Below are positions 8,887-17,153 of a stretch of DNA of 64,000 nucleotides, piece by piece. The stretch covers positions 1 to 64,000 of the forward strand of contig DATFLY010000077.1 of assembly GCA_035267185.1 (NCBI GenBank). The letters are read 5' to 3'. The notes under the pieces were generated by a model, which made no database searches, was not told the origin of the DNA, and saw only the letters and a program-made list of their open reading frames with translations. Numbering within the stretch: the first letter of the stretch is position 1; every line of letters begins with the position of its first letter. The DNA comes from JAUIBE01 sp035267185. GTDB taxonomy: Bacteria > Pseudomonadota > Gammaproteobacteria > Xanthomonadales > SZUA-36. Made by a program: the position numbers and the translations under genes.

Positions 8887-10161
8887 TTAGTTGCGCACTG
8901 CCTGCGAGGAAAGCTCGCTGTTCAGTGCACTGCGGAATCCTTCACTGTTGAGTGCGCTACGGAAACTTTCACTGTTCAATGCGCTGCGGAAGCCTTCGCT
9001 GTTCAGTGCGCTGGCCAGTGCTTCGCTGCTCATTGCCAGGCGGAAGCTTTCACTGTTCAATGCGCTGCGGAAGCCTTCGCTGTTCAGTGCACTGCGGAAG
9101 CCTTCGCTGTTCAATGCGCTGCGGAAGCCTTCACTGTTCAATGCTGAGCGGAAGCCTTCACTGTTGAGTGCGCTGCGGAAGCCTTCACTGTTCAATGCTG
9201 AACGGAAGCCTTCACTGTTCAGTGCGCTGACAAAAGCGTCGCTGCTCATCGCTGAACGGAAGCCTTCGCTGTTCAGTGCGCTGCGGAAGCCCTCACTTGC
9301 AAGTGCGCTCTGGAAATTTTCGTTTGCCAGGGCGTTGCGTACAGACTCACTGCTCAGTGACATGCGGAAGTCTTCACTTCTCAGGGCACTGGAAAAGGCA
9401 TCGTTGCTGGTGAGTGCATCACCGCCACCGGCTCCCAGCAATGCGCTGGACAGGGCCTGGCTGGACATTGCGCTGCGGAAGCTCTCGCTCGCAAGCGCGC
9501 TGCGGAAGTTTTCGCTGCTCATCGCGTAGCGGAATCCTTCGCTGTTGAGTGCGGCGCGGAAATTATCATTGGCAAGTGCCGACCGGAAGTTTTCGCTGTT
9601 CAGTGCGCTGGCCATGCCTTCACTTGATAATGCGCTGGCCATGCCTTCGCTGGCGAGTGCGCTGGAAAAGCCCTCGCTGTTCAATGCCGAGCGGAAGCCT
9701 TCGCTGTTCATTGCGCTGCGGAACCCTTCACTGTTCATCGCGCTGCGGAAACCTTCGCTGTTCATGGCGCTGCGGAAGCCTTCGCTGTTCATCGCACTGC
9801 GAAAGCCTTCGCTGTTCAATGCCGAGCGGAAGCCTTCACTATTTAATGCCGAACGGAAGCCCTCGCTGTTGAGTGCGCTCCTGAAGGACTCGCTGGTGAT
9901 GACATCCACCAGGCCAGGATTATTTGCAAGCACCTCAAATGCGTCGGTTTGTACGAACTCGGATACAGCCTGGTCACCCAGGTTCACATCTTCAGGCTTC
10001 AGGGCCTCATCGCGATAACGTTCTGCAGGAACGATCGTGCCCGCAGTTTCGTCCTCGCTGGGCGAAAAGCCGCCACCCAGATACAGGATCACAAGTACTG
10101 CTGCGACAGCGCCTGCTACCAGGATCAATACTTTGGAATTGCCTTTTTGAAATTTACTCAT
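8887..10161 (-). CDS. Membrane-anchored nonapeptide-repeat protein
   Basis: A 424-residue protein. A short basic N-terminus is followed by one transmembrane segment (about residues 11-29), a 60-residue acidic linker, and then about 35 tandem copies of a nine-residue unit with consensus S-E-G-F-R-S-A-[LM]-N (residues 90-414). One irregular break (SALLGAGGGDALT) splits the array near the middle. The orientation (positive inside, no cleavage site) suggests a periplasmic repeat domain. I do not recognise the family; it is not a pentapeptide, TPR or RTX repeat. The start is supported by AGGAG about 10 bases upstream. It is last in the minus-strand sigma/anti-sigma block, separated by 142 bases, and has its own terminator. 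Function unknown. Confidence 0.8.
   Translation of the reverse strand: MSKFQKGNSKVLILVAGAVAAVLVILYLGGGFSPSEDETAGTIVPAERYRDEALKPEDVNLGDQAVSEFVQTDAFEVLANNPGLVDVITSESFRSALNSEGFRSALNSEGFRSALNSEGFRSAMNSEGFRSAMNSEGFRSAMNSEGFRSAMNSEGFRSALNSEGFSSALASEGMASALSSEGMASALNSENFRSALANDNFRAALNSEGFRYAMSSENFRSALASESFRSAMSSQALSSALLGAGGGDALTSNDAFSSALRSEDFRMSLSSESVRNALANENFQSALASEGFRSALNSEGFRSAMSSDAFVSALNSEGFRSALNSEGFRSALNSEGFRSALNSEGFRSALNSEGFRSALNSEGFRSALNSESFRLAMSSEALASALNSEGFRSALNSESFRSALNSEGFRSALNSELSSQAVRN
8920..9894 (-). repeat. Tandem 27-bp coding repeat array
   Basis: About 35 copies of a 27-bp unit encode the nonapeptide repeats. Many neighbouring units differ by only one to three bases (Leu/Met and Gly/Ser swaps), which suggests expansion by slippage or unequal recombination. 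Long spurious open frames on the plus strand across this stretch are by-products of the repetition. Confidence 0.9.
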
Positions 10162-10303
10162 CTCTACACTCCTGATCGTTCCTTAAGCGTTCTTGCTGAG
10201 CCCCCAAATTTGTGGACTCTTGAACTAATTACTGCCTCATACAATAAAAGTTGGTGACAATTTTATGAGTCAGCTAAATAGGTGATACCGGGGGCATAAG
10301 CCA

Positions 10304-11065
10304 TTAATGACTCAATGCGCCCCGGTATATCCCCTCGCCTTCACGGGTTACCGAAACCACAACGTCTTTGCTGCCCATGTTCTCCCCGGAAAGCCCGGTG
10401 AGAATTACGGTGAATTTGGTTGTGCCGAAATTACTGACGCTGAAATTGCCCTCTGAAAAACTGAAGCTTTCTTTGCCACCCACGTCCGGATGTGCGATTC
10501 CTCCGAATTTCAGGCCAGTGCCTGCCAGTGCAACATGGAATTCATTCGCCTGGTCAGAATTGATGTCAAACTGCAAAAACCTCAGGTCCCCTTCACCACG
10601 CAACAATACCTGGCCATTCAGGCCCGGGGCATTGACATCGAGCTTGCCAAGTTCGGCGACATTGAGCTGGCCATTGTCGCGGGACAATGTTCCAACCAGG
10701 TTGGAAAGATCCATCGGCGAGGCCGAAGGCGACAGCTCATAAAAGGCCACCGCGGCCAGCAAACCGGCACCTGCCGCCACGCCATAGGTGACGGGGCGGC
10801 CTGCCATCCAGCCGGCCGCCCAGGTAAACCATTTACGGGGGCGAGGTAACTCAATTTGGGTCAGAATGCTGCGTTGTAACTCCGCCGGCGGTTCTTCTGC
10901 CGGGGTGCTCTCAAGATAACTGATCAAACCAGACAGCTCTTTGCTATAAGCACGAGCTTCATCAGAGCCAGCCAGGGTTGCTTCATATTCTGCCTTTTCT
11001 GACTCTGACAGCTCGCCATCAAGCGATCTGTTGATCAGGTCTATTGTGTGATTATCAACACTCAT
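10304..11065 (-). CDS. Probable anti-sigma factor (transmembrane)
   Basis: About 253 residues. The N-terminal 90 residues form a small helical domain with the LDGELSESEKAEYEATL pattern of zinc-less anti-sigma (ZAS-like) domains, followed by one membrane segment (about 92-110, TYGVAAGAGLLAAVAFY) and a periplasmic beta-rich domain. The stop of the upstream ECF sigma gene is five bases from this ATG, so the two are translationally coupled, the normal arrangement for a sigma/anti-sigma pair. A TTG three bases upstream is an alternative start. The C-terminal domain (about 130-253) would sense the envelope signal. No direct homology to RseA could be confirmed by eye. Confidence 0.78.
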   Translation of the reverse strand: MSVDNHTIDLINRSLDGELSESEKAEYEATLAGSDEARAYSKELSGLISYLESTPAEEPPAELQRSILTQIELPRPRKWFTWAAGWMAGRPVTYGVAAGAGLLAAVAFYELSPSASPMDLSNLVGTLSRDNGQLNVAELGKLDVNAPGLNGQVLLRGEGDLRFLQFDINSDQANEFHVALAGTGLKFGGIAHPDVGGKESFSFSEGNFSVSNFGTTKFTVILTGLSGENMGSKDVVVSVTREGEGIYRGALSH

Positions 11066-11070
11066 CAAAC

Positions 11071-11604
11071 TTACTCCGTGTCAGACAGACAGTCCTTCAG
11101 TTGCTGGCGCGCGGTGTACAGGCGCGACTTCACAGTGACCTCAGGGACGTGCAGCACTTCGCTGATTTCGCGATAACTCAGGTCTGAAAAATGCCTGAGT
11201 ACAATCACCATCCTGTAATCCTCCTGCAGCGTCATCATGGCTGCCTGGACCCGCTTCGACTGGATGTCTGCTTCTGCTCTTTCAGCAGGCCCCCGGTCTC
11301 CGGAGGCCTGCACTTCGTCGAGTGCCTGCTCTCTTTTGCCGCGGTTGAGATGGTTAATCGTTTCATTTATCGCTATCCGGTAAATCCAACTAAAAAACTT
11401 GTATTGCGGGTTGTATCGGCCCAGATGTTCGAACACTTTCAGAAACACCACCTGTGTTACATCCGAGGCATCCTGGGGATTAGCCAACATACGGTATGCC
11501 GCGTTGTACACCGGTCGCTGGTAGTGACCCAGCAGTTCTTCCAGTGCTCGCCGATCACCTTGCTGACATCTTTTAATCAGTGCCTGATCCCGGCTATTAC
11601 TCAT
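11071..11604 (-). CDS. ECF (RpoE-like) RNA polymerase sigma factor
   Basis: A 177-residue sigma-70 family factor of the extracytoplasmic function type. Region 2 is clear (YRMLANPQDASDVTQVVFLK, then FFSWIYRIAINETINHLN), as is region 4 (LRHFSDLSYREISEVLHVPE followed by TVKSRLYTARQQL). Regions 1 and 3 are absent, as in all ECF factors. It directs transcription of an envelope-response regulon, probably including its own operon. It sits upstream of the probable anti-sigma gene and about 53 bases downstream of a STAS/kinase/phosphatase module, so both a transmembrane anti-sigma and a partner-switching route may feed into it. Confidence 0.95.
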   Translation of the reverse strand: MSNSRDQALIKRCQQGDRRALEELLGHYQRPVYNAAYRMLANPQDASDVTQVVFLKVFEHLGRYNPQYKFFSWIYRIAINETINHLNRGKREQALDEVQASGDRGPAERAEADIQSKRVQAAMMTLQEDYRMVIVLRHFSDLSYREISEVLHVPEVTVKSRLYTARQQLKDCLSDTE

Positions 11605-11657
11605 AACTACTGGTCACCCTTAAAAAAGTTTGTGGATTGCCGAAAAAAATCGGAAGG

Positions 11658-11954
11658 TCATGATGAAGCTGTTTCAATATCGAACAATTTGTCGAATCCG
11701 GAGTAACGAAATATATCGTTGATGTGCGTGTTGACATTAACCAGTTTCAGTCCGCCGGATGTCGCCATCAGGCGTTTGTGCGTCTTTAGCAGAACGCCGA
11801 GCCCGGCGCTTGAAATGTACTCGAGCCCGGTCATGTCGACCACGCAATCACCTGGTACCCTGTCGAGAAATTCCTGGGCAGTCTGGGCTTGTGCTGCATC
11901 CAGCCTGCCGCTGACTGCCACATTGCCCGAGTCGTTGAAATCAATTTCAAACAT
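11658..11954 (-). CDS. STAS-domain anti-sigma-factor antagonist
   Basis: A 98-residue single STAS domain like SpoIIAA/RsbV. The diagnostic segment is VVDMTGLEYISSAGLGVLL, with the phosphorylatable serine in the ISSAG motif. In partner-switching modules the unphosphorylated form binds the kinase/anti-sigma protein and frees its target; the kinase inactivates it by phosphorylation. Its start overlaps the stop of the kinase gene (TGATG), so the two are translated together. Confidence 0.94.
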   Translation of the reverse strand: MFEIDFNDSGNVAVSGRLDAAQAQTAQEFLDRVPGDCVVDMTGLEYISSAGLGVLLKTHKRLMATSGGLKLVNVNTHINDIFRYSGFDKLFDIETASS

Positions 11955-12376
11955 CAGGAATTTCCTTCAACGCAATTGCGAAAAGTGATGGTACTGGTTC
12001 GGTCCTGGTAATGATAAGTAATGGAATCGGCCATTTTGAGTACCAGGTAAAGACCAAGTCCGCCTGCGCTTCGATCATTGAGTGAGGCATCGATATCCAC
12101 ATCGCGGGGCTGGGTTGGGTCAAAAGGCTCGACCCCAAAGTCGGTCAGGCTGACTTCAATGCCATTTTCTATCGGTGTCATTTCAACCAGGATGTCGCGA
12201 TTTGTTTCAGTGTCGTACGTGACCATGTTGACAAAAAGCTCTTCAATCGACAGGTCCACTTTCAACCTGAGCGAGTTGTCGATGTTTTCTTCCTCGAAGA
12301 ATCGCTCTGTGTCTGCCACGATATTCTGAATTTCGTCAAAACTGCGTTTGTATTCTTTTCTCACTTCGCACCCCAC
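11954..12376 (-). CDS. RsbW/SpoIIAB-like serine kinase (HATPase_c)
   Basis: A 140-residue GHKL-ATPase domain protein. The N-box is visible in SIEELFVNMVTYDT (Glu and Asn for Mg-ATP) and the G box in SAGGLGLYLVLKMADS. Length and lack of other domains fit anti-sigma kinases of the RsbW family, which phosphorylate the STAS partner. It lies between the phosphatase gene upstream (16 bases) and the STAS gene downstream (TGATG overlap), completing a three-part partner-switching unit. The controlled target might be the ECF sigma factor nearby or a non-sigma output; the sequence alone does not say. Confidence 0.92.
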   Translation of the reverse strand: MGCEVRKEYKRSFDEIQNIVADTERFFEEENIDNSLRLKVDLSIEELFVNMVTYDTETNRDILVEMTPIENGIEVSLTDFGVEPFDPTQPRDVDIDASLNDRSAGGLGLYLVLKMADSITYHYQDRTSTITFRNCVEGNS

Positions 12377-12392
12377 CTTACTGGTCTCGCGC

Positions 12393-13679
12393 CTATTCTA
12401 GAGCAGAATCAAGCGGATCGCGCTTAACAACAACAATTGAAATATCATCTTCCTGATCTGCGCCTTCCCCGAATTCCTCCAGGGCTGAAAATATCTGCTT
12501 GCAAAGATCGGCCATCGGAAGATCATGGTGATACTTCATCAGCGTGGCCACCCGGTCTTCACCAAATTGCGAGCCTTCGTTGTTTACGTATTCATAGACG
12601 CCATCGGAAAGCACAACCAGCACATCTCCCGGCTCCATGTGCAGGCCACTGGAATCCTGCGGTGATTCAATTTCCAGGATGCCAACCGGGAAAGTGGTGG
12701 GTTTGTGCCATTCGCACTTCATGTTGGCGGCACGAAAATGCAGAATCGGCCCCTGTCCGCCCGAATGGAAGCGAACCTCATGGGTTTCGGGATCCAGGAA
12801 AGCCGCAAAAGCCGTGACAAAGCGGTCATCCGGGAGGTCTTCAGCCATCTGGTTATTGACGTGCTGGTAGGCTTCATCGAGACTGGCACCACAACGAAAT
12901 GCAACCCGCAGCATCGCCTGCATCTGGGTGGCAGAAAGCGCCGGGCCAAAGCCATGGCCGGTGGCATCACCCAGCAGCATGAACAGCTTGTCATTCAAGA
13001 TCACGAGATCAAAAAGGTCGCCTCCGGCATGATCTGCGGGCCGAAAAGCACCATGAACGTCATAACCCGCCACCTCGGGCATTTCGGTAGGCAGGGTGCT
13101 CATCTGGATCTCGCGTGCCAGGGACACTTCCTCGTCAAGGCGCTCCTTGACCAGGAGTGCCTCGGTCATCTGGGTTCGCTGGATCGCGACTGCACACTGG
13201 GCAGCGAGTGTTCTTGCAACCAGTTCATCGCGCGCATCGAACGCTCCGGATGCTTTGTTGAGGAGCTGAAGCACGCCAATCATCTGGCCACCGCTGTCCT
13301 GCAAAGGCACGTTGAGCAGGCAAAATGTGCGGTATCCGGTTGCCTTGTCAATGGCCCCCTGAAACTTCGGGTCATTGTAAGGGTCGTCGACACTGATGAT
13401 TTTGCGAGAGCGAAAGCACTCTCCCACCAGGCCTTCTCCTGCCTGGACACGTGGCGCCGGAGTAAATTGGGGCGCTTTCATCACCAGGTCGCGCTGGTTG
13501 GGGTCGTAAAGCCATACCGCTCCCCGATCGGCCAGTAACACTGATTTTCCGGCTTCTATCACCTCGGTGAGGAGGTTAACAAGGTCGAAAGGTTGCGCAA
13601 GTTTCTGGGTGACCTGCAGGATTCGAGCCAGGGATTCCTGGGTCAGGCTCACGGAAGGATGTTCTGTGCTCGAGTTCAA
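12393..13679 (-). CDS. GAF - SpoIIE-type serine phosphatase (PP2C)
   Basis: A 428-residue protein with an N-terminal GAF sensor domain (about 25-185; VNLLTEVIEAGKSVLLADRG to LLNKASGAFDA) joined by a helical linker (EEVSLAREIQMSTLP) to a SpoIIE/RsbU-type PP2C phosphatase (about 205-420). Metal-binding aspartates are visible in ADHAGGDLFDL, LLGDATGHGFG and VLSDGVYE, and DDISIVVV near the end is the last metal motif. It should dephosphorylate the STAS protein encoded two genes downstream in response to a ligand or redox signal at the GAF domain. It is the first gene of the minus-strand regulatory block; a promoter is expected in 13680-13744. Confidence 0.94.
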   Translation of the reverse strand: MNSSTEHPSVSLTQESLARILQVTQKLAQPFDLVNLLTEVIEAGKSVLLADRGAVWLYDPNQRDLVMKAPQFTPAPRVQAGEGLVGECFRSRKIISVDDPYNDPKFQGAIDKATGYRTFCLLNVPLQDSGGQMIGVLQLLNKASGAFDARDELVARTLAAQCAVAIQRTQMTEALLVKERLDEEVSLAREIQMSTLPTEMPEVAGYDVHGAFRPADHAGGDLFDLVILNDKLFMLLGDATGHGFGPALSATQMQAMLRVAFRCGASLDEAYQHVNNQMAEDLPDDRFVTAFAAFLDPETHEVRFHSGGQGPILHFRAANMKCEWHKPTTFPVGILEIESPQDSSGLHMEPGDVLVVLSDGVYEYVNNEGSQFGEDRVATLMKYHHDLPMADLCKQIFSALEEFGEGADQEDDISIVVVKRDPLDSALE

Positions 13680-13744
13680 AGGCCAACCCTGTATTCAGAA
13701 AGGTGAAGTGAATATTATATCGGCTGAAAAGCGGCCACTGGAGA

Positions 13745-14356
13745 CTACTTTAGCGTCTCGATGATCAGTCGCGCTGCCAGGGCGAGTAGGACCAGACCGA
13801 AAATTCTCTCGAACCAAATCGCTTTGCGCCTGAGTGATTCCAGCCAGCGTTGGCTGGAAAACAACCAGGCCACCAGCAGGTACCACATCATGTCGATCAG
13901 CCAGGCAGTGCTTGCGTAAATTGTTTTTTCCAGCAGGGTTGTGTCAGTACCTACCACCTGGCTGAAAAGTGCAATCAGGAAAACTGCAATTTTCGGATTC
14001 AGGAACGCAATCAGGAAACCATCGCGTGCTGCACTTCTGCTTGTGCCGGGGTCTGCCAGTTCATTGTGCTGCGAAGGACTGGTCATCAGGCCTTTGATGC
14101 CCAGCCAGACAAGATAAAGCGCTCCAGCCCACTGGAACGCCTGAAACACACTGGGTGATGCGGTGATCAGTACCGCGAGACCCGACATCGCCAGGAATGC
14201 ATACAGGCCGATTCCGACGCTGTGAGCAATGCCGGCAACGCAACCACGAGAGCGCCCGCCCGCCAGGGTATGTCGCAATACAACCGCAAGAGTAGGCCCG
14301 GGTGTCATCGCGCCTAACATGCAAATGGTCACTACGGATAGCCAGGTGGCAAACAT
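13745..14356 (-). CDS. LysE-family amino-acid exporter
   Basis: A 203-residue, six-segment membrane protein of the LysE/RhtB family. The N-terminus reads MFATWLSVVTICMLGAMTPGPT, the typical first helix with the conserved PGP. I chose the ATG at 14356 because upstream codons in the frame encode hydrophilic, non-family sequence and because this start matches RhtB-type lengths. The family exports amino acids or homoserine lactones; the substrate is not predictable. It is divergent from the OPT transporter gene, with about 70 bases between the starts. Confidence 0.9.
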   Translation of the reverse strand: MFATWLSVVTICMLGAMTPGPTLAVVLRHTLAGGRSRGCVAGIAHSVGIGLYAFLAMSGLAVLITASPSVFQAFQWAGALYLVWLGIKGLMTSPSQHNELADPGTSRSAARDGFLIAFLNPKIAVFLIALFSQVVGTDTTLLEKTIYASTAWLIDMMWYLLVAWLFSSQRWLESLRRKAIWFERIFGLVLLALAARLIIETLK

Positions 14357-14429
14357 GCACGCAGTATAAAACGGACTGTGTTTTTGAGTTAGGCTGTTTA
14401 TTGATTCCGAGAAAGGCTGAAAACCAAAA

Positions 14430-16424
14430 ATGAACCAGTCCACCGACGCCAGCACAACCGCGCCCAAAAAACTCTCTGAATCTGCGCACCGCCCGCTAAA
14501 TGAGGGTGAGGTTTATGAACCTTATGTGCCGGCAAGCGCGGCTCCTGATGAATTCACCATCAAGGCCCTGTTCTTTGGAATTCTTTTCGGGATACTCTTC
14601 GGTACCGCCAATGCCTACCTTGGATTGCGTGCCGGGCTGACCATCAGCACCTCGATCCCGGTCGCCGTCATGGCCGTTGCCGCGTTCCAGGTGATGAAAA
14701 AATTTGGCCGGTCGGCAAATATTCTCGAGGCCAACCTGGCGCAAACAGTGGGCTCTTCTTCAAGTTCTGTCGCCAGCGGTGTCATTTTCACCCTGCCTGC
14801 ATTGTTCCTCTGGGGCCTGGAGCCTGCATTGTTGCAGATGACGCTTCTTGCGATGGCCGGTGGTTTGCTGGGCGTTTTGTTCATGATTCCGTTGCGCCGT
14901 TTCCTGATTGAACGTGAGCACGGAAAGCTGCCGTATCCGGAAGGTACAGCCTGCGCGCATGTGCTGGTCGCCAACGAGTCGGGCGGTGGACACGCCCGTA
15001 ACGTATTTATCGGTTTAGGGGCAGGGGCACTGTACAAGGCAATTACGGGCTGGGCCCAGGTGCTGATGTCGGATGCCCATATGAAAGTGCCATTCCTGAA
15101 AAAGGGTGAACTGGGAATGGACCTTTCCCCGGCACTTTTCGGGGTGGGCTACATTCTTGGCCCACGAATTGCGACAGTGATGGTGGGCGGTGGTTTGCTG
15201 GCCTCATTGATCATCATCCCAGCGATTGCTTACTGGGGAGAAGGACGCCCGCCATTATTTCCGGAAACAATCCTGACCATTTCAGAAATGTCTGCTTCCC
15301 AGATCTGGTCGCGCTATGTGCGATATATCGGAGCGGGAGCCGTGGCTGCGGCCGGAATCATCACCTTGATTCGTAGCCTGCCAGTGATGATTCAGTCGTT
15401 TAGTATTGGCGCCAGTGAACTTAAGAGCCAGGTGGAGCAGAAAGACTCAGGGGAGTCCGCGCCGCCCGCAAAAAAGCGAACCAGCCTGGACCTCCCACTT
15501 AAGGTTGTCGGCATTGGAATTTTGCTGATTGCACTGATGCTGACTTTCGTTCCTGCGCCATTTGGTGCGCTCAATGACGTGTTTCACCGGCTTGTGGCCG
15601 CAGTGTGCGTGGTTGTCTTTGCCTTCTTTTTTGTCACGGTGGCATCGCGCATCGTCGGCCTGGTTGGGGTAACCAGTAATCCCACCAGCGGCATGACCAT
15701 AGCGGCACTTCTCGGGACAGCGGGTGTATTCCTGGTAATGGGATGGACCGACATTAATGGTAAAGCTGCTGCGCTGACCGTGGGTTGCGTGGTTGCCATC
15801 GCAGCCAGCATAGCGGGTGACACATCGCAGGATCTCAAGACCGGTTTCCTGCTTGGGGCGACGCCACGAAAACAGCAGATTGGTGAATTGGTCGGGGTGC
15901 TGACCTCGGCGACCTTTGTGTGCCTGTCAGTCCTGTTGTTGGCTGAAGCTTTCGGGTTTGGCAGCCAGGAACTGCCTGCGCCACAGGCGACGCTGATGAA
16001 GCTTGTTATCGATGGGGTTCTTGATCAAAACCTGCCCTGGGGATTGGTGGGTATCGGCGTGGGCATCGCGATCATCGCTGAACTGCTCAGGATTCCCTCG
16101 TTGCCCTTTGCGGTTGGCGTTTACCTGCCGGTATCGACCATGACACCCATTTTCCTGGGCGGTATGCTCAAACTCTGGCTTGAAAAACGTGCAGCCAACA
16201 AGGAAGAGGCCGAGGATCGCCGCGACAAAGGCGTGTTGCTGAGTTCCGGTTTTGTGGGCGGGGAAGGTCTGCTGGGTGTGGGTATTGCTGCTGCCGCGTT
16301 TATCCAGGGCACACGCCCTGCAGGATTCGGAATTGACTGGCTGGGACCACTCTGGGTCGCCAACCTGGTCAGCTTTGGCGTGTTTATTCTGTTTGCAGCG
16401 TGGTTCGTCAAACGCGTTCGATAA
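14430..16424 (+). CDS. OPT-family oligopeptide/metal-complex transporter
   Basis: A 664-residue protein with about 15 hydrophobic segments belonging to the OPT family. Diagnostic stretches are GTANAYLGLRAGLTISTSIP near the first helix, LPYPEGTACAHVL around residue 170 and GDTSQDLKTGFLLGATPR around residue 465. Prokaryotic members take up small peptides or metal chelates by proton symport. Only one gene is present and no peptidase is beside it. Length is normal for the bacterial subgroup. Confidence 0.94.
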   Translation: MNQSTDASTTAPKKLSESAHRPLNEGEVYEPYVPASAAPDEFTIKALFFGILFGILFGTANAYLGLRAGLTISTSIPVAVMAVAAFQVMKKFGRSANILEANLAQTVGSSSSSVASGVIFTLPALFLWGLEPALLQMTLLAMAGGLLGVLFMIPLRRFLIEREHGKLPYPEGTACAHVLVANESGGGHARNVFIGLGAGALYKAITGWAQVLMSDAHMKVPFLKKGELGMDLSPALFGVGYILGPRIATVMVGGGLLASLIIIPAIAYWGEGRPPLFPETILTISEMSASQIWSRYVRYIGAGAVAAAGIITLIRSLPVMIQSFSIGASELKSQVEQKDSGESAPPAKKRTSLDLPLKVVGIGILLIALMLTFVPAPFGALNDVFHRLVAAVCVVVFAFFFVTVASRIVGLVGVTSNPTSGMTIAALLGTAGVFLVMGWTDINGKAAALTVGCVVAIAASIAGDTSQDLKTGFLLGATPRKQQIGELVGVLTSATFVCLSVLLLAEAFGFGSQELPAPQATLMKLVIDGVLDQNLPWGLVGIGVGIAIIAELLRIPSLPFAVGVYLPVSTMTPIFLGGMLKLWLEKRAANKEEAEDRRDKGVLLSSGFVGGEGLLGVGIAAAAFIQGTRPAGFGIDWLGPLWVANLVSFGVFILFAAWFVKRVR

Positions 16425-16450
16425 TGTATCAGCGTGATGGGTATTCGACA

Positions 16451-16493
16451 GCGGCTCTGGGAGCCGCCGAAAACTGCAACCTCCTGGCAGTTG
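16451..16493. other. Two hairpins in the OPT downstream region
   Basis: Just after the OPT stop codon, GCGGCTC/GAGCCGC (7-bp stem, 3-base loop, 16451-16467) is followed by AACTGC/GCAGTT (about 16472-16492). Neither has a T-run, so they may protect the mRNA end or serve Rho-dependent termination. The rest of 16425-16609 shows nothing else that I can identify. Confidence 0.5.
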
Positions 16494-16609
16494 TCTTCCT
16501 CGCGCCGTCCATGGCGCTCGGGCCCGCTTGTATTTTTCGGGCAGGCTAATTCGTCAACATAGGTGAGACCTTCTGGTCGTGACCGTCAAATAAAATGTCG
16601 GAGAATGAA

Positions 16610-17152
16610 ATGAATCGAATCATCAAGTTTGTGGGCGTGGTTTTATTTGCCGTTTCGGCGTCGGTATTTGCCGCCGAGCCGCGCACCGACAACACCTTCA
16701 GCCTGGCGGAAGGTGAAGAGCGCCCCGAGGCCAACCTTGAGGACGCCTCCTGGCTGGTAGGGTCCTGGACAGGTACTGCTTTTGGGAGCAAATTTGAAGA
16801 ACACTGGAATCCACCATCTGCCGGATCAATGGTCGGCCTGTTCAAGCTGTTCAACGATGAAGGGGTGTCGTTTTACGAAATTCTCCTTCTCACCGTTGAT
16901 GAAGGAACGCTCAGCCTGAAAGTGAAACACTTCAATGCGGACTTCACCGCCTGGGAGGAAAAAGGCGATTTTGTCAATTTCCGGCTGGTCAAAAAGGAAA
17001 AAGACGCTCTTCATTTTGGGGGGCTCAGTTTCTACCGCCGGGATGAGAACAACGTAGACGGCTACATCGTGATGAAAAACGGTGATGAAATCACCGAACA
17101 CCATCTCGTCTACGAGCGAAGCCTGCCCCCACAATCGCGATTAGCTGAATAG
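16610..17152 (+). CDS. Secreted DUF6265-like protein
   Basis: About 180 residues with a signal peptide (MNRIIKFVGVVLFAVSASVFA). I preferred the ATG at 16610 over the one at 16595 because GGAG lies six bases before it and the signal peptide starts there. The mature part begins with a conserved pattern, SWLVGSWTGTAFGSKFEEHW, then SAGSMVGLFKLF, which I associate with the DUF6265 family (a lipocalin-like beta barrel). No enzymatic motif is seen. It converges on the amidohydrolase gene. Confidence 0.75.
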   Translation: MNRIIKFVGVVLFAVSASVFAAEPRTDNTFSLAEGEERPEANLEDASWLVGSWTGTAFGSKFEEHWNPPSAGSMVGLFKLFNDEGVSFYEILLLTVDEGTLSLKVKHFNADFTAWEEKGDFVNFRLVKKEKDALHFGGLSFYRRDENNVDGYIVMKNGDEITEHHLVYERSLPPQSRLAE

Positions 17153-17153
17153 C

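Noticed and set aside
8891..10018. Long plus-strand open frames (212 and 157 codons) across the nonapeptide array
   Set aside because: They are antisense by-products of the 27-bp repeat; the minus-strand frame has a start, ribosome site, membrane anchor and terminator.
12705..13538. 277-codon plus-strand frame
   Set aside because: It is the shadow of the SpoIIE phosphatase gene, which has full domain motifs on the minus strand.
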